The position numbers and the translations under genes are program-made. A stretch of DNA of 64,000 nucleotides from Microbacterium sp. (GTDB lineage Bacteria > Actinomycetota > Actinomycetes > Actinomycetales > Microbacteriaceae), in assembly GCA_031277885.1 (NCBI GenBank), contig JAITLM010000193.1:29237-93236 (forward strand), in the 5' to 3' direction. The notes below the pieces were generated by a model. It was not told the DNA's origin and did no database searches. It worked only from the letters and a program-made list of their open reading frames with translations. Each line of letters begins with the position of its first letter. Position 1 is the first letter of the stretch. This document shows positions 38,986 through 47,454 of this stretch, in pieces.

Positions 38986-40388
38986 GCCGTCCGCCGGCGC
39001 GACTGCGGCGGCGCGCCCTCGCCGGGGCCGGAGCCCACGAACGGCGAGATCTTCATCTTGAACGAGAGCAGGATCAGCAGCATCCAGCCCCACAGCATGA
39101 TCGGCGTCGATTCGGCGAGCCCCAGCACGAGGAGCATCGCGACGAGCACCGTGGGCAGCAGCGAGAGCGCGGCATAGGGGCGGTCCTGCACGAGGTCCCA
39201 GCGGGGACGGTCGACGGCGAAGAACCAGGCGCGCCACGCGAACGCGACGAAGGCGATCGCGATGAGCAGCACGCCGATGACGCCCAGCTGCAGGAACACG
39301 TCGAGCCACATGTTGTGCGCCATGAACACCGTGATCCGGTGGTCGATGATCCAGTCGTGGAACGCCGGGTCCCAGGGGACCCACGGCGAGGAGAATCCGT
39401 TGCCGAAGACCGGGCGCTGCACCGCCCTCGTCCAGACCTTGCGCCAGATCTCGAGGCGCCCTGTGAGGTCGGAGGACTTGCCCAGGGCGCCGAAGAGCGC
39501 GTTGCGGGCGAACCACGCGACCACCGCCCCCGCCACGGCGACCGCCGCGAACAGCGCGTACATCCGCGTGCGCCCGCGCGGTGTGCGCGTGCGGCGCATG
39601 AGCAGGGCCGCGACGAGCACGAGCGCGCCGACCGCGAACGATGCGTACGCCGTCGCGGATCCCGCCCGGAGGAAGAAGAACGCGGCGAGCACGATCCACA
39701 GGAGCAGGGCGGGCCTGCGCCGCGCTCCTTGCGCGTAGAGCAGCGCGAACACGACGAGCGCGAAGGCGCAGATGATCCCGAGCGTGTTCGAGTTGCCGAC
39801 GATGCCCTGCACGCGGCCGCCGTCGAACAGGTCGCCGCGCACCCAGTACCAGTGCGGATCCGGCTTGCCCGCGGGCAGATCCGAGAAGAAGGGCAGCAGC
39901 GGGTGGCGCAGCACGAGCGCGACCCACAGCTCGAGCAGCAGCGAGAGCCCCAGGATCCACTTCAGTGCGCTCGAGAGCGCGCGCACGATCTCGTGCCAGC
40001 TCAGCGTGAAGGCGATGAACAGGGCGACGACTGTGATCGCCGCCTGCAGGGTCCAGGTGAGCAGGGTCGCCCACGGCCATCCCGACCAGAAGACCGACAG
40101 CAGCGCCAGCGCCGTGTACCCGAGGGCCGTCCACGGCATCCGGCGCCACGGGAATCGTGCGGGCCTGGCCAGGGCGATGCGGGGGATCGCGAGCCCGAGC
40201 GTGCCGACGAGCAGCACACCCAGCACGACGCCGGCGCCGTCCACGCCGAGCAGGTTGAAGATCGCGGTGTGCGCGAACACGCAGAAGAGCAGCAGCACGA
40301 TGTGCGCCCGCAGGAAGAGATGTCCGGTGGACTCGCGCGCCGGAGCGCTCGGCGGAGGGGCCGTGGAGAGTCTGGAGTGCTGCGCCAT
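38982..40388 (-). CDS. O-antigen ligase/polymerase-like membrane protein, copy 1
   Basis: A 468-aa polytopic protein with about eleven helices. The large loop has GRLEIWRKVWTRAVQRPVFGNGFSS, the usual Wzy/WaaL loop motif with Arg and a Gly-rich turn, followed by MAHNMWLDVFLQLG with the conserved His and Leu-Gly. The ATG at 40388 (MAQHSRL) was chosen because minus-strand TACTCT ends 7 nt before it; an in-frame start at 40460 has no such support. First gene of the pair and divergent from whiB2. Confidence 0.85.
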   Translation of the reverse strand: MAQHSRLSTAPPPSAPARESTGHLFLRAHIVLLLFCVFAHTAIFNLLGVDGAGVVLGVLLVGTLGLAIPRIALARPARFPWRRMPWTALGYTALALLSVFWSGWPWATLLTWTLQAAITVVALFIAFTLSWHEIVRALSSALKWILGLSLLLELWVALVLRHPLLPFFSDLPAGKPDPHWYWVRGDLFDGGRVQGIVGNSNTLGIICAFALVVFALLYAQGARRRPALLLWIVLAAFFFLRAGSATAYASFAVGALVLVAALLMRRTRTPRGRTRMYALFAAVAVAGAVVAWFARNALFGALGKSSDLTGRLEIWRKVWTRAVQRPVFGNGFSSPWVPWDPAFHDWIIDHRITVFMAHNMWLDVFLQLGVIGVLLIAIAFVAFAWRAWFFAVDRPRWDLVQDRPYAALSLLPTVLVAMLLVLGLAESTPIMLWGWMLLILLSFKMKISPFVGSGPGEGAPPQSRRRTA

Positions 40389-40395
40389 CGGGTTC

Positions 40396-40401
40396 AGAGT
40401 A
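40396..40401 (-). promoter_or_regulatory. Candidate -10 for leaderless ligase-pair mRNA
   Basis: Minus-strand TACTCT, 7 nt (gaacccg), then the ATG at 40388. Confidence 0.45.
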
Positions 40402-40514
40402 CCGCCCGCGCCCTGTGACCTCGGGAGCGCGGCCGGGTCCCCGACACGCCGGCGCGACACGCCGGAGGCGGCGAAGAACGTTCAACGCCTGCTTGAGGGT
40501 TTACGATCCGCGAC

Positions 40515-40543
40515 TTGACCAGGGCGAATGACACGGGTGTAAT
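40515..40543 (+). promoter_or_regulatory. Promoter of whiB2
   Basis: TTGACC (40515-40520), a 17-nt spacer and TGTAAT (40538-40543), inside one of the few AT-rich patches of the window. It predicts a leader of about 50 nt before the ATG at 40599. Confidence 0.55.
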
Positions 40544-40598
40544 TAGTAGTGCGACGCGGCCCGCGGGGCACCCGGGGGGATACGAGGGAGAGGGCGAC

Positions 40599-40916
40599 AT
40601 GACGGCATACCGTTCAGACGTTCCCGACGACTGGTTCGTTGATCCGGTCCAGTTGGGGGTGCCGGGCGTCCGTCGCCCGACCGAGGGCGACGACAACGCA
40701 CTCGCGTGGCAGAGCGACGCGCTGTGCGCGCAGACCGATCCAGAGGCCTTCTTCCCGGAGAAGGGCGGCTCGACCCGCGATGCCAAGCGCATCTGCACCT
40801 CCTGCGACGTGCGCGGCGAATGCCTCGAGTACGCGCTGAACAACGACGAGCGCTTCGGGATCTGGGGCGGTCTCTCCGAGCGCGAGCGCCGCAAGCTCAA
40901 GCGCCGCGCCGGCTGA
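40599..40916 (+). CDS. whiB2: WhiB-family iron-sulfur transcription factor (WhiB2/WhmD type)
   Basis: A 105-aa regulator. The four cluster-binding cysteines are C43, C66, C69 and C75, followed by the GIWGG turn (87-91) and a basic C-terminus KLKRRAG that contacts DNA. LCAQTDPEAFFPEKGGSTR and ERFGIWGGLSERER match WhiB2/WhmD, which in actinobacteria controls septation and division with sigma-A. The ATG at 40599 follows GGGAGAGG; a longer frame from 40515 would start within the promoter. The genes after it (GT2, DUF5719, metallopeptidase-like, DUF3499) are its usual neighbours. Confidence 0.95.
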   Translation: MTAYRSDVPDDWFVDPVQLGVPGVRRPTEGDDNALAWQSDALCAQTDPEAFFPEKGGSTRDAKRICTSCDVRGECLEYALNNDERFGIWGGLSERERRKLKRRAG

Positions 40917-41057
40917 CGCACGTCCGCAGGATCGGCGACCGCACCTCGACAGGCTCAGCGATGCCAGGGGAGTGCCGTCGGGTGATCCGAGCAATGCGTA
41001 CGCCGGGAAAACCGGGACGCGCCCGCGTCCCAGCCCGCCTGCCGGCGATGACCCGCT

Positions 41058-41063
41058 TAGGCT
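41058..41063 (+). promoter_or_regulatory. Candidate -10 with near-leaderless start
   Basis: TAGGCT followed by 9 nt and the ATG at 41073, predicting a 2-3 nt leader. Confidence 0.4.
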
Positions 41064-41072
41064 GACCCCGTC

Positions 41073-44000
41073 ATGTCTGCCCGAGTACACGCCGTCCTCG
41101 TCGCCCGTCCGGGTGCGACCTCCCTCGCGCGCCTGCTGCGCGCCCTCGATGCGCTCGCCGCGCAGACGCGCCGACCGGATGCGCTGACGATCGTCGCGTG
41201 CGGTTCCTCGAGCGCGCTGCGGGCCAGCGCCCGCGTCGCCGAGGCCGCGGAAGCGGTGATCGAGACCAGGGCCTCCACGACGCTCGCCGCGGCGGTCGCC
41301 CTCGCGCTCCCGCGCGTCGCCGACGACGCGGCGCTGTGGATCCTCACGGAGGACTGCGCGCCCGCTCCCGCCGCTCTCGCGCAGCTCGCCGGGGCCCTCG
41401 AGCGCTCACCCGCGGCGTCGATCGCTGCACCCAAGCTGATCAGCGCCCTCGACGAGCACCGCCTCGTGTCGTTCGGGCAGAGCATGACCCGTCTCGGCCG
41501 CGCCGTCGACCCCGCCCGCGGGGAGCTCGACCAGGGCCAGCACGACGGGATGGACGACGCGCTCGGCGCCGACGCGCGCGGTCTGCTCCTGCGCGCCGGC
41601 CGCGGACTGCGCCCCGATGCCGGTCTGGGCGGACGCGATGAGGGGCTCGACCTCGGCATCCGCGCGCGCCTCGCCGGCGGACGCCTGGTGCTCGCCGCCG
41701 GCGCGCGGATCGTCGTCGACGACGGCGCAGAGGCGGAGGGCACCGCCGCGGACGCCTTCGCCCGGCGCCGCGCGCAGCTGCACCGGCGCCTGAGCTACGC
41801 TCCCGCCGCCGTGGTGCCGTTGCACTGGCTCTCCCTGCTGCCGCTCGCGCTCTGGCGCTCGATCACGCATCTGACCGGCAAGCGCCCCGCGGCCGTGCTT
41901 CCGGAGTGGGGTGCGGCCGGCGTCGCCATGGTCTCGGGATCCGCCGTCGCGCGCTCCCGCCGGGCGATCCACGCCGACCGCAGCGCGAGCTGGGCCAGCA
42001 TCGCGCCGCTCCGGGTCACCCGCGCGCAGCTGCGCCAGCGCCTCGACGACGGCCACGGCACCGAGGCCGGGGTGCACGAGGACCTCGGATTCTTCTCCGG
42101 CGGCGGCGCCTGGGCCGTGCTCGCCGCACTGGTGGCGGGCGTCGCCCTGTTCGCCTCGCTGCTGGCCTGGCCCGCGCTCGGCGGCGGCGCGCTGCTGCCG
42201 TTGCGGGAGACCGTCGCAGCGCTGTGGCGCGATGCCGCCTACGGACAGCGCGGCTTCGGGGTCGGCGTCGCAGGACCCGCGGATCCGTTCTCGGGCGTGC
42301 TGGCCCTGCTCGGCTCGCTCTGGCCGGGATCGCCGTCCTACGCGCTGCTGCTGCTCTGGGTCGCGGCTCTGCCGCTCGCCCTCCTCGGCGGCTGGTTCGC
42401 CGCCACCCGTATCACCGACAAGCCGGGACTGCGCATCCTCGCCGGTGTGATCTGGGCGCTCGCGCCCACCTTCCTGATCGGTCTCGCCGAGGGCCGCCCC
42501 GCTGCGGTGCTGCTGCACCTGCTGCTGCCGTGGGTGTTCCACACGGCGCTCGTCGCCCAGCGCTCCTGGGGCGCGGCAGGGGCGGCTTCTCTGCTGACCG
42601 CCGCCGCGCTGGCCTGCGCGCCCTCGCTCGCCCCCGCATTCGTGCTGCTCTGGCTCATCGCCATCGTGTGGCTGCTCGCGCGCCGCTCGGTGCGCGGCGC
42701 GGTGCGCATGGTCTGGGTGCTGGTGCCCGCGGTCGTCGTGTTCGCCCCGCTCGCGATCTGGCACGCCGCGCACGGAACCCTGTGGGCGCTGCTGTCGGAT
42801 CCCGGCGCGATCGTCGTCGCGCCGCAGGCGGCCGCGGATGCGGCAGGACGCCTGTCGCTGCTCGCCGGCCTGCCGACCATGGACCAGGCCGGCTGGCCCG
42901 GTCTCCTGGGCACGAAGGACGCCTCCTGGGTGCTCTGGCTGGCCTCCCCGCTCGCTCTGCTCGCCCTGGTCTCCACGATCACGCGCCGCTGGATCGTCGG
43001 GATCGGATCCCTCCTCGTCGCCGCCTCCGGCCTCGCCACCGCGCTCGCCGCGGTCGGTGTCACGGTCGCGTTCGCCCAGTCGCAGGCCGTGCCGCTCTGG
43101 CCCGGCACCGGGCTGAGCCTCGCCTGGATCGGCGTGCTGGGCGGAGCGCTCGTGACCCTGGACTGCGCGATCACCCGCCCGGCCCTGCGCGGCGCGGCTG
43201 CGCTCATCGCCGCCGCCGGCGTCGTGGTGTGCGCGGTGCCGACCGCCGTGTCCTTCGTCGCGGGGACCGCGACCATCCAGCGCGGCGACCTGACCACGCT
43301 GCCCGCCTACGTGAGCGCGCAGGCCCGCGCCGATCGCGAGCTCGGCACCCTCGTGCTCAGCGCACAGCCGGACGGCGCGCTCGCCAGCACGGTCGTCTGG
43401 GGGGCGAGCGCCACGCTCGGCGCGCAGTCCACGATCATCAACACCGCGACCTCCGTGCCGGGCAAGGACTACTCCGAGCTGACGGTCGACCTCGTTTCCG
43501 CGCGACAGTTCGACGCGCCGAAGGCGCTCGGCGCGCTCGGCGTGCGCTTCGTCCTGCTGCAGGCGGGATCCGACACGGAGACCTCGGCGGAGCGCGCGCT
43601 GCGACTGCAGTCCGCGACCGCCCTGGACCAGCGTGCAGGGTTCGTGCGCGTCGGCGAGACGGCCCGCGGCGTGCTGTGGCGCATGGACGCGGAGCCGGCG
43701 GCCCGCGAAGGGCTCAGCGTCGGACAGCGCGCCACGGCGCAGTTGGTGGTGACGATCGAGCTGATCGTGCTGCTCGCCGCCCTCCTGCTCTCGATTCCGA
43801 CCCGGGCCTCGCGCCGGGCCGCTCGTGCGGTCCCCCGCGCGGTCGGCGTGCTGCCGGAGCGGGCCCCGCGGCCGGTCAAGCCCGCACGCGAGCGCCCCCC
43901 GCGCGCCTCGAAGAAGCGCAAGCCGGCGCCCGCATCCGTCGTGGTGCCCGCCGTCGCGGCCGCGACCGCGGATGCCGCCCCATCCGGTGCCGGGACGGTG

Positions 44001-44357
44001 TCCGGTGCCGGGACCGAGGCCGAAGCTGCGGTCGTCGCCGAGCCCACCGCCGAGGAGGAACGGGAGGCGGCGCCCGACACGGTTCCGGCCGAGCCCGACG
44101 CGGCCCCGGTGACGCCCGACGCGGCCCCTGCCGCGCACGAGGCGAGCGAGGCGGAGACCGAGGCAGAGCCGGTCGAGGGCGAACCCGCGGACCCCGCACC
44201 CGGTCAGGACGTCGTGGACGCCGCTCCGGATCCCGCGGACCCGGAACAGGATCGCCATGAACCCCGTCCCGATCCCGGGGACGGATCCGATCCTCAGGAT
44301 CCGGGATCCGCACCCGTCGAGACCGCATCCACGCCCGCGAAGGAGGCAGACGCATGA
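41073..44357 (+). CDS. Giant GT2-type membrane protein with acidic C-terminal tail
   Basis: A 1094-aa protein. Residues about 1-240 are a degenerate GT2 domain (VHAVLVARPGATSLARLLRAL; the metal site position reads ILTEDCAPAP rather than DxD). Then come two helices near 245-300, a cytoplasmic linker, about twelve helices between 345 and 740 and an extracytoplasmic domain (about 745-890). After a last helix near 900 a cytoplasmic Lys/Arg/Pro stretch leads to a tail of about 150 aa rich in Ala, Pro, Glu and Asp. Orthologues sit after whiB2 in many actinobacteria and are presumed to act in cell-envelope glycosylation. It overlaps the DUF5719 gene by 4 nt. Confidence 0.82.
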   Translation: MSARVHAVLVARPGATSLARLLRALDALAAQTRRPDALTIVACGSSSALRASARVAEAAEAVIETRASTTLAAAVALALPRVADDAALWILTEDCAPAPAALAQLAGALERSPAASIAAPKLISALDEHRLVSFGQSMTRLGRAVDPARGELDQGQHDGMDDALGADARGLLLRAGRGLRPDAGLGGRDEGLDLGIRARLAGGRLVLAAGARIVVDDGAEAEGTAADAFARRRAQLHRRLSYAPAAVVPLHWLSLLPLALWRSITHLTGKRPAAVLPEWGAAGVAMVSGSAVARSRRAIHADRSASWASIAPLRVTRAQLRQRLDDGHGTEAGVHEDLGFFSGGGAWAVLAALVAGVALFASLLAWPALGGGALLPLRETVAALWRDAAYGQRGFGVGVAGPADPFSGVLALLGSLWPGSPSYALLLLWVAALPLALLGGWFAATRITDKPGLRILAGVIWALAPTFLIGLAEGRPAAVLLHLLLPWVFHTALVAQRSWGAAGAASLLTAAALACAPSLAPAFVLLWLIAIVWLLARRSVRGAVRMVWVLVPAVVVFAPLAIWHAAHGTLWALLSDPGAIVVAPQAAADAAGRLSLLAGLPTMDQAGWPGLLGTKDASWVLWLASPLALLALVSTITRRWIVGIGSLLVAASGLATALAAVGVTVAFAQSQAVPLWPGTGLSLAWIGVLGGALVTLDCAITRPALRGAAALIAAAGVVVCAVPTAVSFVAGTATIQRGDLTTLPAYVSAQARADRELGTLVLSAQPDGALASTVVWGASATLGAQSTIINTATSVPGKDYSELTVDLVSARQFDAPKALGALGVRFVLLQAGSDTETSAERALRLQSATALDQRAGFVRVGETARGVLWRMDAEPAAREGLSVGQRATAQLVVTIELIVLLAALLLSIPTRASRRAARAVPRAVGVLPERAPRPVKPARERPPRASKKRKPAPASVVVPAVAAATADAAPSGAGTVSGAGTEAEAAVVAEPTAEEEREAAPDTVPAEPDAAPVTPDAAPAAHEASEAETEAEPVEGEPADPAPGQDVVDAAPDPADPEQDRHEPRPDPGDGSDPQDPGSAPVETASTPAKEADA

Positions 44358-45754
44358 GCAGCAGGACCTCTGTCCGTCTCGTCGCCACCGGCGCCCGGCT
44401 CACGGCCGGCATCGTGGTCTCGGCCGCCTGCGTCGCGGGCGCGGTCATCGCGATCCCCGCGGCCTGGCCGACGATCGCGAGCGCACCGGCGCACACGACC
44501 GTGAAGCCCGTCCCGGGCGATACGCTGCTCAGCTGCGCAGGGTCCTTCCTCGCGCTCGGGCGCGACGCGACCCAGGCCTCCCAGCTCAGCGTCGCCGGCA
44601 CGCCGAAGGTCGTGAGCGGCGCCGCCGATGGCGCGGATCTGACCTCGACCGAGCTCGGCATGTCGGACGTGGTCGGCACCAGTGTCGCGCCGGGGTTCAC
44701 GGCCTCCCCGCGGGACAGGCAGCCTCCGCTCGTCGCCGCGGCCCAGTCCGTGACGGTCTCCGCAGACGACCTCTCCGGCTTCGCGGCATCCGCGTGCCGT
44801 CCGCCCAGCATGGAGTCCTGGATCGTGGGCGGCGCAGGGACGACCGGGTCGAGCGACATCCTGCTGATCGCGAACCCGGGGGCGGTCACGGCGACCGTGA
44901 CCTTCACCGAGTACGGCTCGACGGGCGGGTCGCATTCGTCGGAGATCGTCGTGCCTGCGCGGACCCAGTCCACGGTGCCGCTCGTCGCCGGATCCGCGGG
45001 GGAGAGCAGCCCGGTCGTCAAGGTGACGTCGAGCGGCGCCCCGGTGCGCGCGGCGCTGCAGTCGAGCCTGATCCGCACCCTGGATCCGGTCGGCATCGAC
45101 GTGCAGGACGCGATCGCGCAGCCGCAGAAGGACTTCTCGCTGCTGGGCGTGCGCGCCCTGGTCGGCTCGAATGACGACGACAACGCCTCCACCGCCGTGC
45201 GCCTGCTCGCTCCGGAGGCCGACGCGACCGTGACGCTGCAGCCCCGCAACGCCGCCGACGGCAGCAAGGCCGGCGATCCGAAGACGGTGAAGCTCACCGC
45301 GGGTCAGGTCGGATCCGTCAACTTCTCCGCGCTCAAGCCGGGATTGTACGCGATCGACGTGAAGGCGAGCACCCCGGTGGTCGCCGCGGCCTGGCAGACC
45401 ACGGGAACCGCCAAGGGATCCGACTTCGCGTGGATGACGCCCGCCCCGGTCCTGACCGGGACCACGGCCTTCGCGGTCGCCGATGGACCGGCGCCGCAGC
45501 TGCATCTTCAGAACGCGTCGTCCCAGACCGCCACCGTCGAGCTCACGCCGATCCAGGGCGGGGCGACCCAGCGGGTCGCACTGCAGCCGGATGGCGCGGC
45601 GACGGTCGCCCTCAGCCCCTCGACGACGTACACGCTCTCGTCGCCGGGAGCCGTCCGCGCCGCGGTGGTCTATTCGGGCATCGGCCTGCTCGCGGGATAC
45701 CCGGTCTGGGCGACGGACGCCGCGGCGGCCCCGATCACGGTCTACCAGCGCTGA
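44354..45754 (+). CDS. DUF5719 family extracytoplasmic protein
   Basis: A 466-aa protein anchored by an N-terminal helix (ARLTAGIVVSAACVAGAVIAI) with a large exported beta-rich region that resembles repeated Ig-like or propeller blades (for example TVTFTEYGSTGG and TVPLVAGSAGE). It is encoded with a 4-nt overlap after the giant GT2 gene in a conserved pair, which suggests the two work together at the envelope. No enzymatic motif is visible. The product ends shortly before the convergent metallopeptidase-like gene. Confidence 0.8.
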   Translation: MSSRTSVRLVATGARLTAGIVVSAACVAGAVIAIPAAWPTIASAPAHTTVKPVPGDTLLSCAGSFLALGRDATQASQLSVAGTPKVVSGAADGADLTSTELGMSDVVGTSVAPGFTASPRDRQPPLVAAAQSVTVSADDLSGFAASACRPPSMESWIVGGAGTTGSSDILLIANPGAVTATVTFTEYGSTGGSHSSEIVVPARTQSTVPLVAGSAGESSPVVKVTSSGAPVRAALQSSLIRTLDPVGIDVQDAIAQPQKDFSLLGVRALVGSNDDDNASTAVRLLAPEADATVTLQPRNAADGSKAGDPKTVKLTAGQVGSVNFSALKPGLYAIDVKASTPVVAAAWQTTGTAKGSDFAWMTPAPVLTGTTAFAVADGPAPQLHLQNASSQTATVELTPIQGGATQRVALQPDGAATVALSPSTTYTLSSPGAVRAAVVYSGIGLLAGYPVWATDAAAAPITVYQR

Positions 45755-45790
45755 GGGCCGGAGGGCACAGGCGCGGAAGCGCCGGACGCG

Positions 45791-46234
45791 TCACTCGTCG
45801 GCGTCGAAACCGCGCGGATCCATCTCCCACGGCTCGCGTCCGATGTACTGCGCGGCGGCGCGGAACACCGCGCCCTCGATCGCGACCCGACGGTGCGACG
45901 CATCGTCGTGACCGGGCTCGAGCAGCCGCTCGATGGGCACGCGGAACAGGACGATCCGCTGCGCCTGGGTGTCCACGAGCCAGCGTGGCAGCCCGTCCGG
46001 ATCCGAGTGGGTGGGCATCGCGGCGATCTCGATGCGCACGGGGCGCAGATCCGGCCACATCGAGCGCAGCAGCTCGACGGCCGATCCGACGTGCAGGTCG
46101 AAGGAGTCGAGCCGCCCGTCGAGGGGCGGGAGCGGCGGCCGCACGACCGAGCTGCGGCCCAGGCGGCCGTGCCGACCGTGCCGGTCGCCACGACGCGGGG
46201 CGACCGCGCGGCGGGAGGGGCGGGCACGGCGCAT
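45791..46234 (-). CDS. Metallopeptidase-family (zincin-like) protein without HExxH
   Basis: A 147-aa protein with a basic, Arg-rich N-terminus (about 1-30). The rest fits the small metallopeptidase family next to DUF3499 genes: VRIEIAAMPTHSD, RIVLFRVPIERLL and a last helix ending YIGREPWEMDPRGFDADE. Where true family zincins have HExxH, this protein reads AIEGAVFRAAAQYIG, so catalytic zinc binding looks lost. It may be a structural or regulatory descendant. The ATG follows minus-strand TAGACT by 6 nt. Divergent from DUF3499. Confidence 0.75.
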   Translation of the reverse strand: MRRARPSRRAVAPRRGDRHGRHGRLGRSSVVRPPLPPLDGRLDSFDLHVGSAVELLRSMWPDLRPVRIEIAAMPTHSDPDGLPRWLVDTQAQRIVLFRVPIERLLEPGHDDASHRRVAIEGAVFRAAAQYIGREPWEMDPRGFDADE

Positions 46235-46240
46235 GCCGCC

Positions 46241-46246
46241 AGTCTA
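46241..46246 (-). promoter_or_regulatory. Candidate -10 for leaderless metallopeptidase-like mRNA
   Basis: Minus-strand TAGACT, 6 nt (ggcggc), then the ATG at 46234. Confidence 0.5.
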
Positions 46247-46327
46247 GGCGTCACGGGGACGCTGTGCGGCGGGAGGCGGATCCGGCGGTCGTGCGCGCGG
46301 CCTCCGGCTTCCGCGGAACAGGGCGCA

Positions 46328-46333
46328 TAACCT
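46328..46333 (+). promoter_or_regulatory. Candidate -10 for leaderless DUF3499 mRNA
   Basis: TAACCT, 7 nt (gagaggg), then the ATG at 46341. The GAGAGGG abuts the start codon and cannot act as a normally spaced ribosome binding site. Confidence 0.45.
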
Positions 46334-46340
46334 GAGAGGG

Positions 46341-46547
46341 ATGTACGGACGACTCTGCTCCAAGGTGGGCTGCGCACGCGAGGCCGTGGCGACCCTCACC
46401 TACGACTACGGCGATCAGATGGCGGCACTCGGACCGCTCGGCGCCGAGAACGACCCGCACGCGCACGACCTGTGCGCGATCCACGCCGAGCGCCTCTCGG
46501 TGCCGTCGGGCTGGATCGTCGTCCGGCACGAGACCCTGCAGGCCTGA
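46341..46547 (+). CDS. DUF3499 family protein
   Basis: A 68-aa actinobacterial protein of unknown function. It has two Cys near the N-terminus (RLCSKVGCAREAVATLTYDY) and a later HDLCAIHAERLSVPSGW; the C-x4-C plus C-x2-H pattern suggests a small zinc-binding fold. Length and motifs match DUF3499 end to end. It lies in the usual whiB2-to-metallopeptidase neighbourhood. Confidence 0.9.
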   Translation: MYGRLCSKVGCAREAVATLTYDYGDQMAALGPLGAENDPHAHDLCAIHAERLSVPSGWIVVRHETLQA

Positions 46548-46589
46548 CCCTTCGTCCCGCTGCGCTCGCTCAGGGACCGGCAGGCCTGA

Positions 46590-47438
46590 TCACACGCCGA
46601 CGTCGACGCCGCTGAGGCGCTGCACGCGGGCGTCGGCGAGGGCCAGCGCCCTCCGCTCCCGCTCGCGGCGCAGCACCGTCGCCGCGACGAGCACGGCCTC
46701 CGGGGGAGCGGCGGGCACCGGCGAGATGTAGGCGGACGCCTCGGTCAGCAGGTCGTGCGCGATCCGCGCCCTGGCGGCCGGCAGCAGCTGCGGCGTGCTG
46801 TCCAGGAACTGCGAGATCCGCCGCGCGAGCCGGTCGGGCATGCGCGCGACGTCGGCGATCACCGCCCACGACTCGAGCCCCGGCGGCATCACGAGCACCC
46901 GTGCGACCAGGCGCGGTGTGCGCACCTTCTGGCTGTACGTGCCCGCCACGAGGTCGCCCAGGCGCTGCGAGCGCGCGGTGAAGGCCGCGGTGAGGAAAGC
47001 CACCGCGCCGAACGTCAGATAGGTCTCGAACACGCCGATCAGGGCGCGGATGAGGGCGTGCCGGAAGCCGGCCGCGCCGCCGTCGATCCGCACGATCCTT
47101 CCGCCCACCGCGAGCTTGCCCAGACTGCGGCCGTGGGTGATGGTCTCGATCGTGCAGGGCACGATCAGGAACGCGGTGACCAGGGCCAGCACGGAGAGGA
47201 TCCCGTCCAGCGCTGGATCGCCGAAGGCGCCCAGCATCCAGTAGCGCACGGCGATGTACGCGACGAAGACCGCGATGCTCAGGACGGCGTCGATCAGCGC
47301 GCCGAGCGTGCGGAAGAAGAGGCCGACCGGCTGGACTTCGATCGCGACCGCCTCGCCGGACAGCACCTCGTCGTCGCCGTCGAGGGCCGCGTACGAGTGA
47401 GCGGCGCCGACGGCGTTCGAGGCGCTGGCATCCGACAT
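46590..47438 (-). CDS. RDD family membrane protein
   Basis: A 282-aa protein with an RDD domain (about 28-160): FFRTLGALIDAVLSIAVFVAYIA, where the conserved Arg and Asp sit in the first helix, then THGRSLGKLAVGGRIV and QRLGDLVAGT. The last 110 residues are polar and cytoplasmic. RDD genes usually stand with SpoIIM, DUF58 and MoxR genes. The ATG at 47438 is chosen over upstream in-frame codons that would overlap the divergent SpoIIM gene. Function not established; some RDD proteins have been linked to transport. Confidence 0.88.
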   Translation of the reverse strand: MSDASASNAVGAAHSYAALDGDDEVLSGEAVAIEVQPVGLFFRTLGALIDAVLSIAVFVAYIAVRYWMLGAFGDPALDGILSVLALVTAFLIVPCTIETITHGRSLGKLAVGGRIVRIDGGAAGFRHALIRALIGVFETYLTFGAVAFLTAAFTARSQRLGDLVAGTYSQKVRTPRLVARVLVMPPGLESWAVIADVARMPDRLARRISQFLDSTPQLLPAARARIAHDLLTEASAYISPVPAAPPEAVLVAATVLRRERERRALALADARVQRLSGVDVGV

Positions 47439-47441
47439 GGG

Positions 47442-47448
47442 TACAGTA
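47442..47448. promoter_or_regulatory. Overlapping divergent -10 elements between RDD and SpoIIM genes
   Basis: Plus-strand TACAGT (47442-47447) ends 7 nt before the GTG at 47455. Minus-strand TACTGT (47448-47443) ends 4 nt before the RDD ATG at 47438. The two hexamers share five base pairs. Confidence 0.45.
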
Positions 47449-47454
47449 AAACAC

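Noticed and set aside
37690-40485. Single 931-codon protein spanning both ligase-like genes
   Set aside because: The long frame reads sensible membrane protein only in its second part; the first gene is in another frame with its own hydrophobic pattern, and the two overlap by ATGA.
41406-44258. Minus-strand open frame of about 950 codons opposite the giant GT2 gene
   Set aside because: Composition dominated by Arg, Gly, His and Gln. No start context; the plus-strand protein has clear membrane helices.
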